Assembly: GCA_012934845.2 (NCBI GenBank) | Contig: WNNJ02002510.1 | Coordinates: 62,001 to 126,000, forward strand | DNA from: Pomphorhynchus laevis | Lineage: Eukaryota; Acanthocephala; Palaeacanthocephala; Echinorhynchida; Pomphorhynchidae | Reading direction: 5' to 3' | DNA: 64,000 bases | Part shown: piece by piece, positions 44,045-56,400 of the stretch | Numbering within the stretch: position 1 is the stretch's first letter | How the letters are laid out: each line of letters starts with the position of its first letter | Translations under genes and position numbers: made by a program | Notes under the pieces: model-generated | Databases searched by the model: none | Seen by the model: only the letters and a program-made list of their open reading frames with translations | What the model was told of the DNA's origin: nothing

Positions 44045-45510
44045 AAAATTCACGCTATCCAGAGATGCCTGAAACAAGCTAGTGACCGAAGGAGCCAAAT
44101 GTTGACTCAACACTCTGAGTAGATGCGGATGAATATCATCAGGACCTGAAGAAGATGAAGACGACAAATGTGATAACCTCCAAGCCACATCATCCACATT
44201 GAATACAATGGGAGCTCTAATGCATGTAAGAAAACTGACTGACTGAACACTATCGTCTATGGTCGAACTAGCATTATGTAGGTCAAATGCATTAGCAAAC
44301 TCATTATCAACGTCAGAAGGGGAATCAAGCAACTTACCGTTTGATGATAATCTAGTGATTGCACAATAAGTACGCGTATTATGACGAACATATGACCTAA
44401 AGCGTTTGGGCGAGCTATTTAAGGATTGCACAATTTGGTCCTCATACTCCATACGTTTCTTAATTCTGAGGCGTTTATATGCATTGCGAGCGAGTTTGAA
44501 TTGAGCAATCAAATTTCCTTTGTGTCTACACTTTCTGAACAAAGTGTTGCGTCTTTTGAGAGCTTCACGTAGACTACTGTCAAACCACGTAGGCTTCTTA
44601 TGAGCAGTTTTACATATTAATCTACGAGGAGCAAAATAATCAGATATACGAATTAGTAAATCTCGAATGAAATGTCAACGTTCCTGGCTTCCAACATCAA
44701 CACACTCAAAGTTCAACGAGGACGCAAACTGTTGTAACATCCCAACATCAACATGATGCCATGATCTCTTCGTCAATGAAGGTTCGGCATCGTTTTCAAT
44801 AATATCTGAAGCTATAGTCAGCTTAAACACCAAAACACAGTGATCGCTTCCTCCTATTGGATGATTGTGGGATAGGTCACATATCTGACCATCTCTTTGA
44901 GAAAATGCAAGATCAAGTATATAACGTACGCTATCAGTGCCAAATCTAGTAGGAGCAGATACATGCTGAATGAGTAATTGATTACATAACAAGAACTCCC
45001 ATAGATTCTTATCCTCACTGAAACAGTTACCAATAATACTGTTGCCATCTTGATCAATCACCAGGGTCGGTAGATTAAAATCACCAACTAAGATAAACGA
45101 GTGATCACGCTTACTACAAGCTCTAGTTAAAATATGCATCAGCTCATCATCTAAAATGGCTGATTTGGGTGTTCGATAAAGAACACCCATTGAAACGTGG
45201 AGGCTATATATAACAAGATCAACTATTAAGCACTCACTAGTTCCTTCTCCATTGGAGTATCTTACTATATTGCTCATAACGTTTCTATCCTGAACATAAA
45301 GTGCTACTCGACCACCCCTCTTAGGAGGGCATTTATCTGAACGTAATAATTGATAACCTGGAATAGATACTATGTTATCAAGAATGGCATCGTGTAACTA
45401 CGTCTCAGAAATAGCCAAAACGTGTGTATGCATAGAATTCGTCCAAACTCTAACGTCATCAAGATTCGAAATTAAACTACGGAAATTAGTGTAGCCAATG
45501 ATAGGAGCAC
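44045..45510 (-). mobile_element. LINE family D fragment (endonuclease and linker), split by LINE B
   Basis: The minus strand starts near 45505 (YTNFRSLISNLDDVRVW, then HVLAISET) and continues with RGGRVALYVQDRN, SFILVGDFNLPTL and GGSDHCVLVFK, the endonuclease core. The linker follows, with KLARNAYKRLRIKKRMEYED and SSGPDDIHPHLLRVLSQHL, the block just before the RT fingers. It ends abruptly near 44045, where LINE B begins. One TAG interrupts the text after AISET, and a frame break lies near 44640. The RT half was not found beyond LINE B. Confidence 0.8.
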
Positions 45511-45533
45511 GTTAAGATGTGCTCCTATCATTG
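45496..45533. repeat. Perfect 15-bp palindrome at the LINE D edge
   Basis: Arms 45496-45510 and 45519-45533 are exact complements with an eight-base loop. The left arm is the start of the LINE D endonuclease text, so the right arm is an inverted duplicate of the LINE end. Confidence 0.95.
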
Positions 45534-45894
45534 TAATATATTATTATAATAACTATAACTATGCCAGTAAGCTAGCATTTGCTGACAGAGAATCTATTCC
45601 CAATTAATTCGACAAATTCGAACAAAAATTTCAGTTTTACTTGTGAAAGCGATATCTATGACAATCAGACCGCATAAAGCGGTAATACGCTTGAATTCAA
45701 CTTATCTTATCTGAAATTCAGAGCGTCTACATTAACAAAAATTTTAATTCCAGCATCAATGTGCAAACCGACAAGGAAACTTTATTTGTGATTTTTTTCA
45801 TTTTCATGTTAATTTACTGAAGATGCTAGTAGTTCTAGGGAAGTATCGAAAGGATTTTTCTTGTAGTTCAACTATACCCGAAAGTTCCTTGATC

Positions 45895-46300
45895 AAATCA
45901 GCTAACTTAGTCTACGTATTTAATATAATTATAAAATAAACAAAACATAATAATGCTAAATCGAAATTTAATAATTAAATAAAATAAATAATTGTTTTAA
46001 GATTTTTTATAATTTAAATCAAGTTAAAATAAAAAATTGAAATTTGAAATAAAAGTCATTTTTATGATATGACTAATAAATAACAGACGTTGTATCAGAA
46101 TAAGGATTAGTGGTCATTAGGAGAAACTGCTATGCTATCAGGCTTCGACCCCTAACTCCTCTACCCAACATAGCAGCGGGGCCAAATACGTGTTAAGGAC
46201 GTATTTCCTCTTATTAAATTTGATTATATAGTATCTTATTCATGAATACAAAGTATATTATTTATTATCTATCCATAAAAATTATTTTATTATTCTCCCT
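45895..46300 (+). repeat. Dispersed structured module, full copy
   Basis: Reference copy. AT-rich left half (about 45895-46090), then the structured core: outer stem side near 46114-46124, stem CTGCTATG (46127-46134) with CATAGCAG (46170-46177), GGGGCC, then hairpin AAATACGT-GTTAAGG-ACGTATTT and CCTC. The loop contains GGCTTCGACCCC, reminiscent of a pol III B box, with TGGTCATTAGG 30 bp upstream in A-box position. It lies just upstream of the RT element at 46380. Confidence 0.75.
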
Positions 46301-46379
46301 CAAACGGGAATGGTATATTTGGTGCGGCTAGTTACACAGTATTGGCAAATGTAACCCTGCAAGCATCATCACCTGTGGA

Positions 46380-49095
46380 TTACTACACCACTGTAATTCA
46401 ATGAAAACCTAATTTGATGGCTCTTCCGAAATGTTCAGCTAGCAACGAGATAATTCTAAACTTAGCCTCATTTTATGCTGAAGTCGCTCATGACTTACAC
46501 AATGAACATGACATTATCAAGTCAGCGGTCGTCTTCTCTCAGTGTATGCTACAACAAATACAAACTCACAAAGTTGCATTTATTCGTAAAGCGCTTGAAC
46601 GACGACTGATACTCTTGAACCAAAATAAATTCAAGGAATTATTTGAAGAGGCCCAATATCTACAATGAGTTATTATGCATAAAATTAGTAAATCGAGCCC
46701 AAGAAACTGGAAATCAGTGTATCAAAGTTTGATGTCAAGAGGGAAAGTAAGTTCGGCAACGAGAATTCTGGAGGAAAATAACGATTTGGGTGTACTTTCA
46801 CCAGATGAAATGGTAAATGGAATCTCAGTTTAAGATATACTCAATGATCTCCATCCCAATGCTAAGGATAGCGTACCTAATGTAACGCTAAGTCAACCAT
46901 TTCCGAATATGCCGATGCACCATCCATCACGTTTTGCAAACATAATGTGACATTATTCGTGCATCTTAAAGGACCAAAGGAAGTGCGGGTCTATCATGAC
47001 TTGACTCGATTGCATGGCGATGTATGCTTACTAATTACGGATCCAGTTCTCGTGTTCTTGCAATGTCGCTTGCAGACTTAGTCATACGACTGTCCATCGA
47101 TATAATTCCATCGGGAACACTAGATGCTTTTGTTACATGCAGACTTGTTGCTCTCAAAAAGAAGAATGGAGGTGGGAGGCCAATTGGTGTTTGCAATGTT
47201 GCGAGGAGAATATTATGTAAGACAATCTTAGATATAATAAAATTTGACATGCAAGATGTTGCTGGACCCAATCAGCTAGCTGCGTCCCAGAAGAGTGGTA
47301 TTGACTTTGCTATTCACTCATTACAAAAAGCGTATAATTCCGATCCGAAAGTTTGCCTGTTGGCTGTTGATGCGTCCAAGGCGTTCAAGCGAATAAATAG
47401 AAAAGTTGCACTTCACAATATCGAATATATTTGTCCTGCATTATCTTGCGCTCTTCAAAATACATACGCTTCTCCAGCTGAAATGGTTTTGGGTGGTGTC
47501 AGTATTATGTCCTCCGAAGGGTTTACTCAGGGTGACCCCTTTGTTATGGCCGGATTTTCAATGGCATCCCTACTAATTATTAACAAAATTCATATGACCG
47601 TACCGAACGTACTCCAAAGGTGGTTCACCGTTGATGCTATTTTTGTAGGTACTATCGATAATCTCAAGCGTGTTTGGGATATTTTAACAAACATTGGTTC
47701 CGATCATGGTTATTTCGTAAATGAAGTCAAAACCCAGCTGTTATCTCACGTAGCACTGAACAAGGACTTACTCTCTAGTGAAAATATTAATACGAATACA
47801 ACTGGAATCGAGATCCTTGGTATTCCCATTGGAACCTAATCCTACGTCTCGACCTTGACACATTCGAAGATCACAAAGTGGATGGCTTTAATCAAGCGAC
47901 TATGCCAAGTGGCCGAAGTTGATCTCCATATCGCATATGTGGCCTCACTAAATCTGTTCAGATGAAATGGAGCTCCTACACTCGCGCTATACTATCCAAA
48001 GAGTCTGAATTGACCCAACTTATGTTGATGATAAAGAATGAATTGATTCCAGCCCTACTAAATTAAAATGTAGATGGCAATTGGAATTTGATTCTCACCA
48101 TGTCGATAAAATTACGGGGATTAGGAATATATGATTCAACGTTTACAGCTTCCTTGGGCTATAATAGCTCACAGACGATGTGTGAAACCTACGAAACCGG
48201 AATGGGAGGAAATGAGCTCCGCAACATTCAAGAAATTGAACTATGCCGTCTGGCATCTAATAGAATCACCTCATTTCGTAATAGACTACAGCAATCACCC
48301 CTATTAACTGATCATATTATTGCCAACCGCCTTGTGCATATTTGTCGGGACGGCCCTTCTTTCTGGCTAAGTTCGTTACCGTTATCAATCGATATTTTTC
48401 GATTGTCTCCTCTTGAGTTTAAGGATGCTATTTGTACCCGATATGGATGGACTCCAGTAGATTTAGTCAAGAACTTGTGCAAGTGCGGTTCAAGTTTAGA
48501 TATGCCACACGCTATGAGCTGCAAAAAAGGCGGGCTTCCTACGATCAGGCACGATTCGATTCGTAATTTAATGGCGAGCATCATTTCGGAAGTATTTTCT
48601 TGTGTGGAAATTGAACTAACATCATCTCCAGTGCCGACCGGATTTTCGATGGAATCAACTACAACGACTCTAGATTCGAATGCACGATTTGACATTTCAT
48701 GTATGGGGTTGTGAGGATCAAGATTTGAGCGGACATTTTTTGATGTCACTATCTTCTCTATAGTTGCTCAATCTTATGTCAACCGCAGCCCATCTTCTTC
48801 GTTTCAATATAACAAATTGAGGAAAGTAGCCAAATACGAAGAACGTGTACGCAGAATCGAACGTGGATCATTCATTCCGTTAGTATTTTCGACAGTGGGG
48901 CGTATTGGCAGTGATGCTGGAAGACTTATCAAGACGATTGCTACGGCGATGTCACCGAGAAGCACTTTAACTTACTCAGACAATGTTATGAAGATACAGA
49001 GGAGGTTGTCTTTTGAACTTGCGGGTGCATCATTTGCTTGCATGCGCTCGGCATGGTCGACATGTGGAAGGGTGACTTTTTCAACTTAATAAAAA
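46380..49095 (+). mobile_element. RT plus restriction-endonuclease-like retroelement, broken
   Basis: The plus strand carries one long decayed polyprotein. An N-terminal part ends in LSPDEMVNGIS and PMHHPSRF. The RT-like region follows: CRLVALKKKNGGGRPIGVCNVARRI (about 47135-47215), motif A LLAVDASKAFKRINRKVALHNI (about 47350-47420) and SSEGFTQGDPFVMAGFS (about 47510-47560). The C-terminal module has RYGWTPVDLVKNLCKCG, then HAMSC and RHDSIRNLMASII (a CCHC-like knuckle). The sequence FFDVTIF and RGSFIPLVFSTVG follow, like a PD-(D/E)XK nuclease tail. I recognise this as a protein type common in cnidarian and mollusc genomes, but cannot name the clade. It has roughly five breaks. Confidence 0.7.
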
Positions 49096-49194
49096 ACTGA
49101 CTAACTTAATCAGTTTTTCATGTAATATTTACAATGATAGTATACATTACGGCCCATTTGAGGGTAACGATTTTTGTAATTCTTCAATAAATAA

Positions 49195-49375
49195 GTCTTC
49201 TTTAAAAAATCAAGTAAAATAAAAAAATAAAATTTTAAATAAAAGTCAATTTTTTTTGATGTGACTAATAAATAATAGACGTTGTATCAGAATAAGGATT
49301 AGATGTCATCAGGAGGATCTGCTATGCTATCAGGTTTCGACCCCTAATTCTTCTACCCAACTTAGCCGCGAGTAT
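49195..49375 (+). repeat. Dispersed structured module, truncated copy
   Basis: Matches 46025-46185 in the same orientation (GACTAATAAATAATAG, GTCATCAGGAGGATCTGC, CAGGTTTCGACCCC) and stops before the AAATACGT hairpin. Together with 45895 it brackets the RT element as direct repeats. Confidence 0.7.
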
Positions 49376-49379
49376 TTTT

Positions 49380-50353
49380 TCCAGCACATGTTCAGTGCTT
49401 TGCTTGTATTTTTCTCTTTAATACTGCTTTTAAATAAAGCACTTCCTCACTATAATTATTATGTAATAATGATTTTCTTAAAAAGTGAACAAAAATAAGT
49501 CATCCAGGATTGTGTTACTATTTGCTTCCATATTCGTGTTCTGTCTTCTTAAGAGATTGCTCCGGTTATCTACTAGAAAACATCAGCATGAAAATCGGTT
49601 GTATTTTTAAAACAAGAACTTAATGAAACAAATGTCTTTGTCGTGAACGACATTCTCTATCCAAGAAAGAAGGTTGACCCGGGATGGCCAAGTAACCTGA
49701 TGGGACGCCTAAACCATATGTTCAAGGACAAACAGCAGTTTCAGATACCATTTTGATCTCATTATGGCGCTATAATTATTATTTCTTATTTCACCAACCT
49801 GATAGGAAATACTAATAGGAATTACAATTCAGCTAAACACGGAAAAGTTTAGAAAGACAGGTAGATCAATGAGATGTTTTCCAAATAAAACAGATGCACC
49901 TCATTTACTGATGAATATTGTAAATAACTTGGTAAATTTATAGATAAGCAACTCAACCCGAGACCGTCTGTCGCTAACTGATAAAATTCTCCCTCAGCAG
50001 AGTCAAACGTTGGAAACGATCGCCGGTGAATTTAAAACTTGTCCTATATGCGCGCCGACATTTATGTGGAATACATTTATTATTTCCGATTAAAATCTTT
50101 TATTTTGGTGCTTTTAAATTGTGATGATACTGTGAAATGTATTCTTAGTCGTCAATAATCTAAAACCGAAACAGATTTTTGAATTCAAACTGAAATTTGT
50201 AAGTTTAGTTTGAGAAATCAATTGTTTAAATTTATTTGTAAAATCCCAAATCAAAATTGGAAAATCCCGAAAATTAAGCTTTAAGTTTCAAGCCAAAATA
50301 AATACTCTCTTTAGAGAGTTAAAGTTTTTATATTTTCTTTTTGCTAAAGCGTA
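49380..50353. other. Intergenic stretch 3' of carbonic anhydrase
   Basis: No gene recognised. A few GC-richer scraps (about 49640-49740 and 49960-50060) look like old transposon sequence but give no motif. Confidence 0.45.
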
Positions 50354-50485
50354 TCAATATCTATCGAAGGATCTGTAAATTATTCTATTATTGATTGCTT
50401 GTAATGGCCTACAGTTGCAAAGTAATACAGTATCTTCGTTGCTATTGACTTTAGTTGTAGAGTGAAGATTTCGAAATACATCTAA
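50354..50485 (-). CDS. Carbonic anhydrase exon 7 (last)
   Basis: Acceptor TTTTTTTACAG. Codes for LDVFRNLHSTTK, then NCRPLQAINNRIIYRSFDRY and a TGA, matching the family's FR.L...NxRP.Q.LN.R end. Confidence 0.9.
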   Translation of the reverse strand, partial: LDVFRNLHSTTKVNSNEDTVLLCNCRPLQAINNRIIYRSFDRY

Positions 50486-53400
50486 CTGTAAAAAAAATTA
50501 AAAATATTTCAATTAACAAATACGTACACTAGGCGCATAGATTTTTAATGGCTCTCTATAAATTAACCATATACAACATTCACTGCATGGTGGTACTGTC
50601 AAGGATCCATTGTACGCATAAAACTGACGATTATTTTCTATATCAAAATAAATATATGTAAAATCACTTGAATTGTACTCCGAACAATAATAATAGTTTT
50701 CTATTATTAATAAACGTTTTTTTGTGAAGACATACTTTTGTAAGACACATGTTAGACGGCCCAAGTTGTTAGTGAGCCGTCTAATGGTATTTATCTACAT
50801 CCAGGAATGGGGAGCATTCCTTACTAATGATTTGCAATAATGATGAAGAAACAATCATTAGAATTGTCCGTTTCTACTAAATTTGATATCTACTTTTGAT
50901 TTAAATTTTTTTCAATGTTATTTTAAAAATATTAATAACATTCGATATAAAGAGATTTTTTGGCTATTAACGTGGTCTTTCTTCGACAGCTGTCTTCGTT
51001 AGCTGTAAAAATACAAAATATTTATCAAAACATGTTCACCTAAATGTTGATGCCTTAGCTGTAAATTCTCTACGTATTTAAATAATTCTTTGCAATTTAT
51101 TCGTCCAATTGAATGCGACTTACGGGTACTTAAGGACTTATCTCGAGAAGAGCGTCAAGTGTATCATTGGTGCCATCGTATCGCATATACAAATAGTCGT
51201 AGTCTGATTTTTAAAGTAGTCTTATTTTTCAGATAGCATTAGTGAAATTAGTCGTTATCAAATCATAAGGAGGCTGAATAAATCAGTGGAAGAGGTGTTG
51301 CTCTTTACACCACAAATTCTGCCTTAGGAATTGATATTGTTCGGTACTCAAACGCGTTTAATACAGTTGAATGCATCCTGCTGAAATTTTACTAGGGCCT
51401 CGTCGATTTCGTTTTGAGCTCATCTATAGATCCCTTGCATCTTCCGGTTTCGATAAAAGTGATATAATGGTTAGTAATTTGTCTGCCGATGTGAATTGAT
51501 CTATTAAAAAACAGCGGTTGTTCTGCGACAGGTTTGAGGCTGTGGAAATTCTTTATACCTTACATTCTCATATTTTAACATATTAATAAACCAACGATTT
51601 AACGGCGAAAGCTTGTTTATTCTTAATGTGTTATTCTCCACCACAGAAGCACATGTAGATAATCTGACCTATAGAACACTCGTACGTTCAAATGATCATA
51701 GACTTTTACCAAAGCTCTAAAAATGCCATTTCACATTAAGAACTGTTTCGTGTCATATCGTCAAATTCCTATAATTTTTTATTTGACGCATTTGTCAGGC
51801 CACATAGAATACAGTATTCAGACATCATTTTCTATGACCAACGGAGAAATCAAGGATTTAGAGAGGGTTCTTCGGCGAGATATCAAATTGCGTCTGAAAC
51901 TGTATCGACAAAATTATAGGGACAAATTGCCAATTTTTAAAATGCAGAGTATCCACGCTAGACTGTTTTCATTAGATATGACAGCAATGTGGCACATGGT
52001 CAGAAACAACGAGGGATACCCTTTTAAATCCATCACGTTTAACGCCAGACAGTCTCACAGGGGTCATCAAAAATTAACACATGATCATTGTTCGAGGTTT
52101 ACCAGACTATCACACTTATAGAAAAATGCCAATGATATTATCATATTGCGCGATTAACTATTGAGCTTAAATACTTTGATTTACATTTGACTTTTGTATT
52201 TTTGCTGATTTTCTATTCGTTGGTATGTGTTTAAGATCGAAGAACACTCACATAATTTTTTGATTTCTTTTACTCTATTCTGATATTCCCTATCATTTAT
52301 CTCTTATTAATACATAGTTGCATTAATAGATTATAATAAAGAGACAAAACTTGGCGTTTTCCTTATACGAGGCTATCAATGAATAACCGCTTATTTATTG
52401 ATAAAAATTCACAATAAAAATTAATTTACATTAATTTACCAATATATGTAATTTATATTAATAAAATACTAGAATATACTGTATTAATATAAAAGTATAA
52501 ATATATCTAAATAATAAATATCTAAATTATATATTATATTTATAATATTTATAAATATTTTATATTTATAACTAAATATAAATATATCTATATTATATTA
52601 GCAATATAAAATCTCAACGGACGGTAAGTTTGTTTAATATTAAAATTCAAAATATATAGATATCAAATAAAGCTAAATATTTATATTTATACAGCTTATT
52701 ATTAAAGATATTTATATATTATAATATTTAAAGCTCAATATTAATATTTTTATTAAAAAAGCTCAATATTTTAATCAAATATAATGACAATTAGCAACAT
52801 TTATATACATATAACACCCTGGTGAAGTTTAAATGAAAATAAATGTTTAGTGTTGAATACTTACCTGGAATCAGCGCATTTACAGGCAAGCCACTTGTTA
52901 TTAAATGTGACTTGCCCTTGTAATTCGCATTTTTGACTGCATCACTTAAAAGTGTAAAGTCGCATTGCTTGTCCCCTCCCAACTAAAGTAAATAAATAAA
53001 TTCTACTACGAGAGCTTATCATATATAACCTCTAAAAATGAACATAGGATCACGATCCCACGAAAATCCATATCCAGTGCAGCTTCTTTGCTTATAAACA
53101 ACGTGGTGTTGTAGAACACAAAGTGAACCTAAAAGATTATATCATTTTGGCATATTTGTCCCGTGTTGCAATTTTCATTAACAAGGAATAAACAGTATAA
53201 AAATATTATATTAATATTATCATAATATTTTAATTAAAAGAAACCATTTATTAATATACCATTTATAAACATATTACATATTGCTAGGGATACGGGGAAG
53301 GTTAGGAACGTCTCCTCCAGTTTGAAAGCTAACAATTGAATGTGATTAACAATTAGTAACTTCATTACGCAAGGATAAGATTTTTCGTTAAGGAAGCTGT

Positions 53401-56400
53401 TTTTCTGAGTGTTTGTTAAGGCAACTGTTTCATTAATGAAATTACAAAAAAGGAGACAAACCACATTTAAAATGTCTTAAAAGTCATTTAGTAAACTTTG
53501 GATTTGTTCTTAAGCTAATCTATTGCAACCTACAATGGCTATAAACTTTAGCAGTCGATTTGTGGCCAACTTGAGTAAATCATAACTAGGGCTAGATATC
53601 AGAAATATCAATATATCAATGTATTAGTTTATTGTTTCTTTATCAAATAACTATTTGATATTTTAATCTAATTTAAAATATTTAAATATTTTCTGCAGTT
53701 AGAAAAGCTTTAAAATGTAAATATCTGTCGCGTAACTCATAAATATCATTGTTCAAATGTATAAAATATTATTATATTAATATCATCACATGTTAATATA
53801 AGGTCTTTGAGCCCTGAACCAACGTTTGTGACTTTAAAAATTATGACTTCTATTATGACTTTATGATTTATGTTTTGTATTTTTAAATATTAAAAGAAAA
53901 GATAAAATTAATAAATATATGTATAAAGAACTTACTAAATTAAAGGATAACTATATAATAACAACTATTGATAAAGCTAGTAATAACTTTGTCTTCATAT
54001 GCAAAAAGCTTTATTATGATATACTAATAAAAGAGGTTAATTCTAATGATTTAAATGTAAATCCAACATATGAACGTAGTGAGTTGAGTTTAGAAACAAT
54101 TATTACAAGTCACTGTTCTATAATGGATAAAAAGGGTATAAAGGTTGAATTAGATAATAAAACTATACCTATATTATATTGGAATCCAAAATTACATAAA
54201 AATCCAATAAAACCGAGGTTCATATGTAGTGCGTTTAAATGTACATTAAAACCACTTTCTGTCTATATGAATAACATACTTAAAGTAATTAAAGCACACT
54301 TTAAAAAATATTGAAAGGTAATCGAAATTAATACAGGTATAAAATACTATTTCAGTATTAATTCTACAAAAGAATTTTTAGAACAGACAAAAGGAATAAA
54401 TTTTCAAAATATAAATACATACGATTTTAGTACGCTTTATACAAATCTAGATTTAGTAGATATTAAAGAAGCGTTAGTAAAATTAATTAATCTTATATTC
54501 GGAAAAAGATATACATATATATGTTATAATAATTATAACGCCTATCTAACAAAAATTAAACCATCAAGTAAATATAAATATATGGATAAAATTGAATTAA
54601 TAGAATCCTTAAATATTTTGATAAATCAAAATTATTTAAAAGTAGGGACATCTATATTTAGACAAGTAAAAGGTGTTCCAATGGGTGGTAATAGTAGCCC
54701 AATTATAGCTGACTTGTTTTTAAGCTTTATAGAATATGAATTTGTTTATAACTGTGTAAAAACTAAATCTAAACAATATAAATATATGAAATATATGTTT
54801 CGATACATTGATGATATATGTGTATTTAATTCTAATAATTTTTATTCAATTAGTGAGCACATTTATCCAGAAAGCCTTATTCTTAACAAAACCAATATTA
54901 ATGATAAAGAAGGTGTATATCTAGATATGAACATAAAATTAACATTAACTAAAATTACTATTAATTTATATCGTAAAGATGACATATTTAAATTTACAAG
55001 AAACATATTTTTGCATGAGCATTCATGCATACCATATAATATAAAATATAATACATTAAATAATAAAATTTTACGAATTGCAACAATATGTAATGATATT
55101 GGCTTTCTTCAAAATCATTTAAATAATTTAATTTATACATATTTTAAACTAGGTTACTATAAAAATAACATCAAGCGGAAAATAGTAAAATATATAAATC
55201 AACACAATAATATTAAAAATAAATTTAAACTCTTAAGTGGCAAATTTTTATAGATGGATAATAAATAATAAACTTTGTATTAGAATAAGATACTAGATAG
55301 TTTTATCAGAGGAAATACATCATTAGCATGTATTTGGCCCCGCTGCTATAATGGGTAGAGGAGTAGGGACCGAAACCTGATAGCATAGCAGTTCCTCCTG
55401 ATGACCTCTAATTCTTATTCTGATACAACGTATGTTATTTATTAGTCAATTCATAAAAATGACATTTTAAATTTCAATTTTTATTTTAACTTGATATAAA
55501 TTATAGAAAATCTAAAAATAATTATTAATTTTAATATTTAATTATTAAATTTTGATTTAGCATTATTATGTTTTGTTTTGTTTATAATTATATTAAATAC
55601 GTAGACTCAGTTAGCTGATTTAATTAGTCTAAGCCGAACGGTTATGTGAAATCACTTTTTGTGATGTGACACTATCTCATAGTATCATTGACCAAAATTA
55701 TGAGAGTTAACCAAAGTTAGATTAGGTTATTCCTATTTTTCACTGGCACTAATAGCAAACAACCAGATTAATAAGTCAATTTTTGCATTCACTATTCTGG
55801 GCTTCAGCATGCATATGAGGACCTTAGTACTACAAATAAATGCTACCCATCAAAATAACAATTGCAATTATAATATAATATTAAAGTGCAATATATGGAG
55901 TTTTCAAAGTTTTTCGAATCTGTATTTTAATCCTTTAAATCCTACAGATCATGTACGAGCCAAAGGATAATCGGATAGAAGTAAGACTATGTATGCTATA
56001 GGTTACTGTTAATCTTATTTAGTAATAATCTAACCAATTATTATTTTTTGAGTTTTAAAGATCGATTTTTGAAATAAAACAAACAGTTAATTTCTATTAA
56101 TGCTAGCTATAGATGCTTATAATTTACTTCGGCTGGATAAAAGTTTCCATCTAGTGCATGTTCAGATCCAACTTGGTTGTCTCCTGACCAGTGTATGTGA
56201 AAATGATCAAATTCGTATGTTGACTCTAGTAATCCTCCGCTGATCCCTTTAAAAAACAGAGAAAAATTTCCTGTAAGACAAAGTAATTAGTCGTACATGG
56301 AACTTTATTAGACATGAACTCAACACCAGTCCCGACATTCGTAACCTTATCGATAATCGCGTTATTCCAGTAAACCTTTATCCCCTGTAATAACTCACTG

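Noticed and set aside
55300-55420. Hammerhead in the dispersed module
   Set aside because: CTGATGA and CCGAAAC occur, but no stem II or stem III can be drawn in either strand. The alternative stems described in the findings explain the sequence better.
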